Translations under genes and position numbers: made by a program | Assembly: GCA_963786445.1 (NCBI GenBank) | Contig: CAWAZU010000026.1 | Location: forward strand, 1 to 64,000 | Length of the DNA: 64,000 bases | Origin: JAFKFJ01 sp963786445 | Lineage (GTDB): Bacteria; Pseudomonadota; Alphaproteobacteria; Acetobacterales; Acetobacteraceae | Reading direction: 5' to 3' | Shown here: positions 16,220 through 23,746 of the stretch, one piece after another | Layout of the letters: each line of letters starts with the position of its first letter | How positions within the stretch are numbered: position 1 is the first letter of the stretch | Notes under the pieces: generated by a model | What the model was told of the DNA's origin: nothing | The model's input: the letters and a program-made list of their open reading frames with translations, nothing else | The model's database searches: none

Positions 16220-17196
16220 GCGGCGGCCTTGCGCATGGCGGCCGGCTGGCCGCCGCGCGCCGGATTTTTTCCGGCGCGCCGGAACCGTTCCTCGACCTCT
16301 CGACCGGCATCAACCCGCATCCGTATCCGCTGCCCGCGCTGCCGCCGGCTTCGTTCACGCGGCTGCCGGAGCCGGAGGAGGTGGCAGCGCTGGAAGCGGT
16401 CGCGGCGCGCGCCTATGGCGTCGCCGACCCGGCGATGGTGGTCGCCGCACCGGGCACGCAGGCGCTGATCCAGCTTCTGCCGCTGCTGTTTCCGCAGCCG
16501 GCGATCGCGGTGCTCGGCCCGACCTATGCCGAGCACGCCCGCGCCTGGCAGCGCGCCGGCGCGCAGGTAACGGAGGCCGCGTCGCTCGCCGCGCTTGCCG
16601 CCGCGCCGGCCGCCGTGCTGTGCAATCCGAACAACCCGGACGGCAGGCGCTGGCCCGCCGCCTCGGTGCTCGCGGCGGCCCCAGGCGGCCTGCTGGTGGT
16701 GGACGAGGCGTTCGCCGACCTGGAGGACGCGGCGCTGAGCCTCGCGCCGTTGCTGCCGCGCCCGCGCGTGGTGGTGCTGCGCTCCTTCGGGAAGACGTAC
16801 GGGCTGGCGGGGGTGCGCCTCGGCTTCGCGCTCGCCGCCCCGGCGGAGGCGGCTGCGCTGCGGGATGCGCTCGGGCCGTGGGCGGTCTCCGGCCCCGCGA
16901 TCGCCGCCGGACGCGCCGCGCTGGCCGATGCGGCGTGGCGCGAGCGCACGCGCGCGAGGCTGGCCGGCGAGGCGGCGTCGCTCGACGCCTGCCTGGAAGC
17001 GGCGGGGCTGCGGGTGCTCGGCGGCACCGTGCTGTTTCGCCTCGCCACGAGCGCGCGGGCGGCGGCGCTGTTCGACCGGCTTGGCCGCGCCGGCATCCTG
17101 GTCCGCCGCTTCGCCGGGCAGCCGGACTGGCTGCGCTTCGGCCTGCCGCCGACGCCGGAGGCCCGGGCGCGGCTGCGCGCGGCGCTCGCCGTGTAG
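16216..17196 (+). CDS. cobC: Threonine-phosphate decarboxylase (CobC/CobD), cobalamin biosynthesis
   Basis: A PLP-dependent class I/II aminotransferase-fold enzyme of 326 residues that decarboxylates L-threonine phosphate to (R)-1-amino-2-propanol phosphate for the nucleotide arm of cobalamin. It opens with HGGRLAAARRIFSGAPEPFLDLSTGINPHPYPLP, the usual CobC start. PLP-fold landmarks are CNPNNPDGR, the Asp of VVDEAFADLE, and the Schiff-base lysine in RSFGKTYGLAGVRLGF. The start is GTG overlapping the previous stop. No other cob genes are in the window, but several cobalamin-linked proteins are (MttB-like, RACo-like, HpnR). The family call is strong; the assignment over histidinol-phosphate aminotransferase rests on the N-terminal segment. 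Confidence 0.88.
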   Translation: MSGGLAHGGRLAAARRIFSGAPEPFLDLSTGINPHPYPLPALPPASFTRLPEPEEVAALEAVAARAYGVADPAMVVAAPGTQALIQLLPLLFPQPAIAVLGPTYAEHARAWQRAGAQVTEAASLAALAAAPAAVLCNPNNPDGRRWPAASVLAAAPGGLLVVDEAFADLEDAALSLAPLLPRPRVVVLRSFGKTYGLAGVRLGFALAAPAEAAALRDALGPWAVSGPAIAAGRAALADAAWRERTRARLAGEAASLDACLEAAGLRVLGGTVLFRLATSARAAALFDRLGRAGILVRRFAGQPDWLRFGLPPTPEARARLRAALAV

Positions 17197-18309
17197 CTAT
17201 TCCGCCGCCGCGGCCAGACGCTCCGTGCCGGTCAGCGCGCGCAGGATCGGCATGGTCTGGTGCGCCAGCAGGTGCATGTGCCGCCGCCACATCCCGCGCG
17301 GCACCCAGTCGTGGTGCGAGCAGATCAGCGTTTCGAACGGCCCGGTCGCCTCGCGGAATTGTGCCAGCTTCTCCGCCACCGTGCGCGGACTGCCGGCGAT
17401 CACCATGCTGTCGATGCAGTATTGCGGCGTCACCTCGTCGTCCGGCATGTCGGGATGCGACTTCAGCATGTGGACGAAGCCGCCGTGCCGCGTCAGCCCG
17501 ATGATGTAGCGGAAATACCATTCCAGGCTGTTGCCCGGCGATTTCAGGTACGCGCGCGCCTCCTCGTCGGTGTCGGTCACCAGCAGCGTGCGTCCGGCGC
17601 GCCACTTCGCCGGCTCGATCGGGAGGGCGTGCGCGCGCCGCTCGGCGCAGTAGTCGCGCCAATGCCCGGCCAGCACCTCCTGCGGCACGAAATTGGCCGA
17701 GATCATGTGCCAGCCGCGCCGCGCCGCCAGCCGCGAGGACGCCGAGTTGCGGCTCATCGACGGCAGCATGATCGGCGGATGCGGGCGCTGGTACGGCACC
17801 GTCATCTTGCCCACCCCGAGCTCGGGCAGCACGTTCTGCGTGATCACCGTCTGCCAGTATTTGCCGCGCAAATCGTAGGGCGGGTCCTCGGTCCACAGCC
17901 GGATCATCATGTCGATGCTCTCTTCCAGCATCTCCATGCGGTTGTTGTTCAGCACGCCGAACGCCTCGTAATCGGGCGGCGCCGCGCCCGGGCCGATGCC
18001 CATCATGAAGCGCCCGCGCGCCATATGATCGAACTGCGCGACCTCGCCCGCGATCACCGCCGGATGCCGGTTGGGCAGGCAATGCACGCCGGAGCCGAAG
18101 ACGATGCGCGGGCACTCCGCGATCAGCCGCGCATACAGCATCAAAGGCGAGGCGAACGGCTCCGACGGCAGAAAATAATGCTCGCCGAGCCAGACCTCGT
18201 CAAAACCTTCCGCATCGGCGGCGCGGATCACGTCGAGATCCTCGAACAGCAGCGTGTGATAGCCGCGGCGGAAATCGTGGATCGGGTGCATGAACATGCC
18301 GAGCCGCAT
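17197..18309 (-). CDS. LLM-class flavin-dependent oxidoreductase (luciferase-like monooxygenase)
   Basis: A 370-residue FMNH2-dependent monooxygenase with the luciferase-like TIM barrel. It begins MRLGMFMHPIHDFRRGYHTLLFEDLDVIRAADAEGFDEVWLGEHYF, with the family's Gly-Glu-His, and continues FGSGVHCLPNRHPAVIAGEVAQFDHMARGRFMMGIGPG. The middle has RPHPPIMLPSMSRNSA, where LLM enzymes bind flavin phosphate. The substrate is unknown. It is the last gene of a minus-strand set; the enolase-superfamily gene stops 27 bases upstream. Location and pairing with MttB-like and MLE-like genes suggest catabolism of one organic compound. Confidence 0.85.
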   Translation of the reverse strand: MRLGMFMHPIHDFRRGYHTLLFEDLDVIRAADAEGFDEVWLGEHYFLPSEPFASPLMLYARLIAECPRIVFGSGVHCLPNRHPAVIAGEVAQFDHMARGRFMMGIGPGAAPPDYEAFGVLNNNRMEMLEESIDMMIRLWTEDPPYDLRGKYWQTVITQNVLPELGVGKMTVPYQRPHPPIMLPSMSRNSASSRLAARRGWHMISANFVPQEVLAGHWRDYCAERRAHALPIEPAKWRAGRTLLVTDTDEEARAYLKSPGNSLEWYFRYIIGLTRHGGFVHMLKSHPDMPDDEVTPQYCIDSMVIAGSPRTVAEKLAQFREATGPFETLICSHHDWVPRGMWRRHMHLLAHQTMPILRALTGTERLAAAAE

Positions 18310-18336
18310 TGCTTTTCCTCCCTGAGATTTTCCCGA

Positions 18337-19482
18337 TCAGACGCCGGGGATGTAGCACGGGCCGGCGATGGCGGGATGCGCGTCCAGCACCGCCTGGTCG
18401 ATCGCCAGGCCGAGGCCCGGCGCGTCGGACGGCGCGATGTGCCCGTCGATGACACGACAGGCGTCGCCGGCCAGGTCGGTGCGGAACGGATTGATGCCGG
18501 CCACGTCCGCCTCGAACACCAGCGCGTTGGCGAGCGCGCACAGCAGATGCACGTTGGCGGCGGCGGAGATGACGGTGTGGCTGGTGTGCGGGGCAGCGAA
18601 CAGATGCCACGCCGCCGCCATCTCCATGATCTTTCGGACTTCGCTGATGCCGCCTGCTTTCGTGCAATCCGCCTGGGCGATGCTGATGCAGCCTTGCGTG
18701 AACAGGTCGCGGAACGCCTGCCTGGTGTAGTGGTTCTCGCCGGCCGCGATCGGCACCGGCGTGCGCCGCGCCAGATCGGCATAGGCGGACAGATTGTCCG
18801 GCGTAAATGGCTCCTCCAGCCACCAGACGCGGTATTTCTCGCAGTAGGCGAGCACGTCCGGCAGGTCGAGCGGCGTGTAGCGCGTCGCCGCATCGACGGC
18901 GATGTCGAGCTCGTCGCCGAACGCACGGCGGATGTGGCCGACGCGCTCGGCATCGCGCCGCGGATGGTCGCCGACGCGCAGCTTGATCGCGGTATAGCCC
19001 TGCGCGACCAGCGCGCGCACGTCGGCCTCCAGCGCGTCGGGATGCTTGAAGCCGAGCGACAGCCCGCCGGCATAGGCGCGGATGCGTTTCGGCGCGCCGC
19101 CGAGCAGCCGATAGACCGGCTGACCCATGACGCGGCCTTTCAGGTCCCACAGCGCGATGTCGATGCCGGAGAGCGCGATCACGCTGCCGGCGCCGAGCCC
19201 GTGCGTCACCACCTGCTGGCGCGCGAGCCGCGCCCAGATGCCCTCGGAATCCAGCGCATCGGCGCCGACGATGAGCGAGCCGAGGCCGTTTTCGACGATC
19301 TCGGCCATCGCGGTCGGGTTCTGGCCGTGATGCGCCTCGCCCCAGCCGACATGGCCGTCGTCGGTGGCGATGCGCACGACCACGCAGTCGCGCTTGGTGT
19401 TGGCGCCGAGACCCAGCCGCACGAGGTCGCCGGCGAACGGCCGCGAATGCGCGCTGGCGCGCACCTCGACGATCCTGGTCAT
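18337..19482 (-). CDS. Enolase-superfamily protein (mandelate racemase / muconate lactonizing enzyme type)
   Basis: A 381-residue metal-dependent enzyme abstracting a proton alpha to a carboxylate. The capping-domain text EVRASAHSRPFAGDLVRLGLG is followed by the barrel residues: Lys of AIKLRVG, metal ligands in IAVDAATRYTP, WWLEEPFTPDN and PIAAGENHYTR, and the base region ADCTKAGG and APHTSH. This pattern suits the mandelate racemase subgroup, but the substrate cannot be read off. The start at 19482 has GGGAGGGGACG directly upstream; the longer frame to 19644 has no site. It is co-directional and likely co-transcribed with the LLM oxidoreductase. Confidence 0.87.
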   Translation of the reverse strand: MTRIVEVRASAHSRPFAGDLVRLGLGANTKRDCVVVRIATDDGHVGWGEAHHGQNPTAMAEIVENGLGSLIVGADALDSEGIWARLARQQVVTHGLGAGSVIALSGIDIALWDLKGRVMGQPVYRLLGGAPKRIRAYAGGLSLGFKHPDALEADVRALVAQGYTAIKLRVGDHPRRDAERVGHIRRAFGDELDIAVDAATRYTPLDLPDVLAYCEKYRVWWLEEPFTPDNLSAYADLARRTPVPIAAGENHYTRQAFRDLFTQGCISIAQADCTKAGGISEVRKIMEMAAAWHLFAAPHTSHTVISAAANVHLLCALANALVFEADVAGINPFRTDLAGDACRVIDGHIAPSDAPGLGLAIDQAVLDAHPAIAGPCYIPGV

Positions 19483-19761
19483 CGTCCCCTCCCGCCGCGT
19501 TGGCGGCGAGCCTAGCAGGCCGGCGGCGGTGCTTGCACGCGGTTCCGCCAGTAGCGCCCGCGGATCGCCACCCGGAACGCCAGCGCCCGCGGCGGCCTCG
19601 TCGAGCGGCACGTCCGCGGCATCCAGGCTGCCGCCCGCCGGCATCGCGACCGTGCCGGCATCGACGATCTCGGTCTCGTCGGGAATCGGCGCCGCCTCGC
19701 CGCCGCAATGATAGCGGACGACGTTGCGTCGGCAAGACGCTTACGCGGCCGGCACGGTGGC
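19483..19761 (-). other. Gap with possible frameshifted small ORF
   Basis: This is 279 bases between two minus-strand genes. One frame reads VRYHCGGEAAPIPDETEIVD and another, after about 19580, reads RALAFRVAIRGRYWRNRVQAP to a stop near 19512; joined by a one-base shift they would make a small basic protein. I cannot assign it and do not count it as a gene. Confidence 0.2.
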
Positions 19762-21327
19762 CTAGAAATCCGTCTTGAATCCGCCCTCGGCCTTGCGCCG
19801 CACCACGAAGGCGTCGAGTTCCTCGGCAATCGCCGGGTCGAGCGGCGGCGGTTCGTAGGCGGCGAGCACGTCCTTGAACAGCCGGTTGGCCTTGTCGATC
19901 GCGGTCGGGCTGCCGGCCTCCTGCCAGCTCTCGAAATTGCGCCAGTCCGAGATCAGCGGCGCATAGAACGCGTCGCGATAGCGCGCCTGCGTGTGCGGCG
20001 TGCCGAAATAATGCCCGCCCGGCCCCACGTCGCGCACCGCCTCCATCGCCAGCGTCGCCTCATCGACCACCAGCGGTTCGAGGAACTCGGCCACCATCTG
20101 CAGCATATCGACATCGACCATGGTCTTCTCGAAGCTGCAGGTCAGCCCGCCTTCCAGCCAGCCGGCGGCATGCTTGACGAAATGCCCGCCGCCCATCACC
20201 GCGCCCCAGAGGGAAAACACGCTCTCGTACGCCGCCTGCGCATCGACCGTGTTGGCGGCACAGACGTTCGAGGTGCGGTAGGGGATGCGATAGCGCCGCG
20301 CCAGCTGCCCGCCGACGATCTGCGCCTTCATGTATTCCGGCGTGCCGAACGCCGGCGCGCCCGACTTCATATCGACGTTCGAGGTGAAGCCGCCATAGAC
20401 GACCGGCGAGCCCGGCCGCACGATCTGGCAGAACGCGATGCCGGCCAGCGCCTCGGCGTTCTGCTGCGCCAGCGCGCCGGCGACGGTCACCGGCGCCATC
20501 GCGCCGGCCAGCGTGAACGGCGTCATCACGATGATCTGGTTGCGCCGCGACATCTCCATCATGCCCATCAGCATCGGATCGTCCAGCCGCAGCGGCGAGG
20601 ACGAGTTGATGATGCTGAGCAGGCTCGGCTCGCGCGTCATCCGATCCTCGGAGATGCCGCGGCCGATGCGGGCGATCTCGATGCCGTCGAGGATGCGCAC
20701 ACGGCCGAGCGAATAGGCGTGGAACGCCTTGTCGGTCAGCCGCACGAAGTCGGCAAGGCAGTCGAGATGCCGCACCGAGGCGTGCAGATCGACCGGCTCG
20801 ACCGGATAGCCGCCGGTCAGGTGCAGGATGTTGCAGCTCTGGCCGAGCCTGACGAGGTTGCGGAAATCCTCCTGGTTGCCCGGCCGGCGGCCGCGATCGG
20901 CGTCGGAGCAGTTCGGCGCCGAGGCCATCTGTGCGAACGCCACCCAGTCGCCGCCGAACTGCACGTTATGCGCCGGGTTGCGCGCATGCAGCGTGAACTC
21001 GGCCGGCGCGGTTTTGATTTTCTCCTCGATCAGCGCGCGGTCGAAGCGCACGCGCAGGCTGTCGTCCTTCACCTCGGCGCCGGCGTGCCTGAGCAGCGCG
21101 CGCGCCTCGGCGTTCAGGAAATCCATGCCGATCTCTTCGAGGATGGCAAGCGAGGTGCGATGGATCGCCTCCAACTCGTCGGCGGAGACGATCTGCATCG
21201 GCGGGAAATGGCGGCGCGGCTGGCGGAACGGTTTCTGCGCGATCGCGCCGGCGTGGCGGCTCCCGCGCGCGGGGCGCCCGCCGCGGCGGCCGGCGGCGTG
21301 GGGTGCGTCCGGGGTCGTGTCGTTCAT
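19762..21327 (-). CDS. MttB-like trimethylamine/betaine-type methyltransferase, non-pyrrolysine
   Basis: A 521-residue member of the trimethylamine methyltransferase (MttB) family, which transfers a methyl group from a quaternary or tertiary amine to a corrinoid protein. Recognisable segments are VSADELEAIHRTSLAILEEIGMDFLN, then PGNQEDFRNLVRLGQSCNILH, TPFTLAGAMAPVTVAGALAQQNAEALAG and GGHYFGTPHTQARYRDAFY. The frame has no internal TAG, so pyrrolysine is not used and the substrate is more likely glycine betaine or another quaternary amine. No strong ribosome site precedes 21327, and an upstream in-frame start exists. No cognate corrinoid protein is in the window. Confidence 0.88.
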   Translation of the reverse strand: MNDTTPDAPHAAGRRGGRPARGSRHAGAIAQKPFRQPRRHFPPMQIVSADELEAIHRTSLAILEEIGMDFLNAEARALLRHAGAEVKDDSLRVRFDRALIEEKIKTAPAEFTLHARNPAHNVQFGGDWVAFAQMASAPNCSDADRGRRPGNQEDFRNLVRLGQSCNILHLTGGYPVEPVDLHASVRHLDCLADFVRLTDKAFHAYSLGRVRILDGIEIARIGRGISEDRMTREPSLLSIINSSSPLRLDDPMLMGMMEMSRRNQIIVMTPFTLAGAMAPVTVAGALAQQNAEALAGIAFCQIVRPGSPVVYGGFTSNVDMKSGAPAFGTPEYMKAQIVGGQLARRYRIPYRTSNVCAANTVDAQAAYESVFSLWGAVMGGGHFVKHAAGWLEGGLTCSFEKTMVDVDMLQMVAEFLEPLVVDEATLAMEAVRDVGPGGHYFGTPHTQARYRDAFYAPLISDWRNFESWQEAGSPTAIDKANRLFKDVLAAYEPPPLDPAIAEELDAFVVRRKAEGGFKTDF

Positions 21328-21569
21328 GGGAAGCTCGCGCGGCGATTGTGGCCGGCGAGGGTGCGGCCGGGGGCGGGCGCGGTCAATCGCCGGGCGATGC
21401 GGAAATAGGCATGGGCGCATGATCGGCGCCCGCCATCCCGCCCCGGCGCGGGGCAGGACCGCACCGGGCGCGGCCGGGCGGCGTTGCGGCGGCACCCCGC
21501 GCACCCGATGTCGAACGCCGACGAACCGAGGCGTCCGCGCCCCGGTCACACATCCGAAGGCTTCGTATC

Positions 21570-21671
21570 ATGCGCTCGCTCCTGACGTTCCTGTTCACCG
21601 CCGCCGCTACGGTCGTGGCCAGCCCCGGCCCCGGCTGGGCCGCCGCGCTCGCCACGGTCGGAGGCAACTGA
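21570..21671 (+). CDS. Small secreted peptide (33 residues), hypothetical
   Basis: MRSLLTFLFTAAATVVASPG followed by a short Ala/Gly tail: a basic start, hydrophobic core and small residues, as in a signal peptide with almost no mature part. An AAGG lies 8-12 bases upstream and an 11-bp hairpin starts 7 bases after the stop, which makes a real transcript plausible. There is no homology I can name. It could equally be a decayed gene. Confidence 0.35.
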   Translation: MRSLLTFLFTAAATVVASPGPGWAAALATVGGN

Positions 21672-21677
21672 ACCGGC

Positions 21678-21708
21678 GCGGCTTCCCGTTGAGCAGGCGG
21701 GAAGCCGC
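21678..21708 (+). terminator. Strong hairpin, terminator-like
   Basis: The arms GCGGCTTCCCG (21678-21688) and CGGGAAGCCGC (21698-21708) are perfectly complementary around a 9-base loop. Only TT follows the stem, so rho-independent function is uncertain. It lies 7 bases after the small peptide stop. Confidence 0.45.
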
Positions 21709-22128
21709 TTCCGGCGCCCCCGATCCGGCCAGCAAATGCCGGCCATCAGGCTCCCGCACGCCGGTCAAGACTCCCTCACGGAAACGTGTTCGCACGCAGA
21801 TCCGCCGGTAGGATGAAAGTCCGCGCCAGGCGGCGTGGCGTCCGCCGGTGCCGTCTGCGCCACGACGCTGTCCGGATGAATGGGCAGGTCCGGCCTGTTG
21901 CAGAACTTCGCGCTCCAGTCCACCTGTTCGGCCGTCGCCTGATCGCCCACGACGCACGCCTCCCCTTGCCGATGCCGGAACCGAGAACGAGCGTGACACG
22001 CTGCCGGGCGCGCGAACGACGAGCGCGCCGGATTTTTTGTGACTTCCATGTTATCCGTTCGGCGCGGCTTTGAAACGCTTTCGTTTCCCGCCGGCGACGA
22101 GCGCGGGGCCAGACCACTCGGAGGCGGC
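21709..22128. other. Non-coding stretch
   Basis: About 420 bases between the hairpin and the next gene. Short open frames on both strands lack ribosome sites and family likeness. I see no supported feature beyond the Shine-Dalgarno of the next gene at 22120-22124. Confidence 0.4.
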
Positions 22129-22614
22129 ATGGACACGTGGGCCAACTTCTTCCTCGGCGAACTGAGCGCCGCGGCGGCACTCGCCGGGCTGTTGTTTGTC
22201 AGCATCTCGGTCAACCAGGCGCGCATCCTCACTCTCGGCCGCATGGCCGACCGCGGCGCCGACGCGCTGCTGCTGCTGATGCTGGTGCTGGTCGTCTCGT
22301 CGCTCGCGCTCATCCCGGCGCAGCCGGCCCGTCTGGTCGGGGGCGAGATTCTGGTCGTCGCGCTGGTCCTCTCGGCGGCGCTGGCGTTGATCGAGCGCGG
22401 CTACGTGCGCAGCACCGAGAAGGCGTATCGCACGGGCACGCTGCGGGTCGTGATGCTAGGGCAGATCGCGGTCTGGCTCGTCGTCGCTGCGGGCGTGACG
22501 CTGGCGTGGCGCAACGACTGGGTGGGCATCTATCTGCTGGCCGCGGACATCCTGCTGTCCTTCATCACCGCCGGCGTCAACGCATGGGTGCTGCTGATCG
22601 AGATCAATCGGTGA
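22129..22614 (+). CDS. Integral membrane protein, four to five helices, unknown function
   Basis: A 161-residue inner-membrane protein. Hydrophobic segments are visible at about 12-28 (ALAGLLFVSISVNQAR start), 48-64, 75-92, 111-128 and 136-158, with a basic loop RGYVRSTEKAYRTGTLR between helices 3 and 4. The start at 22129 is chosen because a perfect GGAGG sits 5 bases before it; in-frame codons further up lack a site. I do not recognise the family. It stands alone, with long non-coding DNA on both sides. Confidence 0.75.
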   Translation: MDTWANFFLGELSAAAALAGLLFVSISVNQARILTLGRMADRGADALLLLMLVLVVSSLALIPAQPARLVGGEILVVALVLSAALALIERGYVRSTEKAYRTGTLRVVMLGQIAVWLVVAAGVTLAWRNDWVGIYLLAADILLSFITAGVNAWVLLIEINR

Positions 22615-22941
22615 TCGGCGCTCGCGCGGCAGGTGGCGCGCAGCCCACCCTCCCGATCACGACGCGGCGGGCTGCCCACGCCCTACGCCCTGCGACGCTG
22701 ACGGTAGAGCGCAATGGGCAGCAGCGTCAGGTCAAGGTCGACGTGCTGGATGCGGCGAAGCCGTGAAGGCGGGGCGCGTGACTGGTTATGCGTCGGAACA
22801 GGAATGCTGGTACCGTGCGGAACACCATTACCCGTGCGGCGATTTGCTTCCCACCCTCACGGCACAACCGAGAGTCGGAATGACCTTGACAGGTCCGCAA
22901 CGGAGGTGCGGGGTTTAGGTCTGTCGTCGTGGAGCAATCAC
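22615..22941. other. Non-coding stretch with a degenerate repeat
   Basis: 327 bases. A segment at about 22703-22765 resembles, imperfectly, a segment at about 23520-23605 on the far side of the next gene. Read on the minus strand both give LRR-x-x-Q/H-x-x-D-x-DLT-like text, so they may be remnants of one repeated gene or element. Nothing else supported. Confidence 0.35.
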
Positions 22942-23490
22942 ATGGCCCGGCAGTCCACCAGCGCAGTTTTGGCGGTCGCGCTACTGACCGGATGTTCGGA
23001 ACCAATTCCAGGCAATCCGGGAAGCTATGCTCTTTATGCGAATCCTGTGACAGCGATCATGGTCTGGAGCGGCTCGTTCGACGGCCAACGCAAAGCATCC
23101 CCGTCCCCGCAGACCGCAACCTCACCAACCGCGCCAACAGAAACAGCTCGACCTATTCCATTCCCCGACCAGAGGCGTGCTGAATACTACGGATTGACGT
23201 GGACAGATTACGGAATTCGGAAAGCCCTATGCCTTCCATATTGGGGAGAATTTGTCAGCATCATGTCCCTTAAGAAGCACGGGGCGCCCATTGAGGATGC
23301 AATGGCCTACGTGGAACGGAAATCCGCTAGCGATGCGATCGGTGCGGACCCACTTACAGCAGCAGACGACGAAAAGTTGCTCCTCCGTCTGGTAGGTGCC
23401 GTCTATTACGGAGAGGACATCTACGACAAGCAGCCTGGGGGATTCACTCAATACGTATTTGACTTATGCATGCGCGGGAAATTATTTTGA
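22942..23490 (+). CDS. Hypothetical lipoprotein
   Basis: A 182-residue protein with a lipoprotein signal: MARQSTSAVLAVALLTGCSEP, lipobox LLTG/C at Cys18, so it should be lipidated at that cysteine. A Ser/Pro/Thr-rich linker (PSPQTATSPTAPTETARP) follows, then a compact domain with YYGLTWTDYGIRKALCLPYWGEFVSIM. The gene is visibly AT-richer than its neighbours and is flanked by two degenerate similar segments, so it may be a recent arrival. The start at 22942 has GGAG about 8 bases upstream. The family is not recognised. Confidence 0.68.
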   Translation: MARQSTSAVLAVALLTGCSEPIPGNPGSYALYANPVTAIMVWSGSFDGQRKASPSPQTATSPTAPTETARPIPFPDQRRAEYYGLTWTDYGIRKALCLPYWGEFVSIMSLKKHGAPIEDAMAYVERKSASDAIGADPLTAADDEKLLLRLVGAVYYGEDIYDKQPGGFTQYVFDLCMRGKLF

Positions 23491-23640
23491 CTCTCTTTAT
23501 CTTCGCCGCCTCCCCCTGACAGCCGCCGAGGTTAGCGCGAAGAGCGGTCGGAGCGGGACGGCCAGGACCGTCAGATCAACGTCGGCTTGGTGTACACGGC
23601 GAAGCTGCGAGCATCTGTAAAGCCGTCTCAACTGTTGCGT

Positions 23641-23728
23641 CGTCATGCCCGCGAAGGCGGCCATCCAGGCAACGCGCCGTGAAGTTCGCTGCAGACGGAC
23701 CTGGATTTCCGCTTTCGCGGGAACGACG
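23641..23728. repeat. Imperfect inverted-repeat palindromic element
   Basis: The left arm 23641-23670 (CGTCATGCCCGCGAAGGCGG...) and right arm 23699-23728 (reverse complement CGTCGTTCCCGCGAAAGCGG...) match over about 30 bases with few differences, around a 28-base centre. This CGTCAT-CCCGCGAA-GCGG layout is a widespread intergenic palindrome type in proteobacteria. It lies 19 bases before the end of the RACo-like gene. Confidence 0.7.
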
Positions 23729-23746
23729 GGAAATCCTTTGGTCCCC

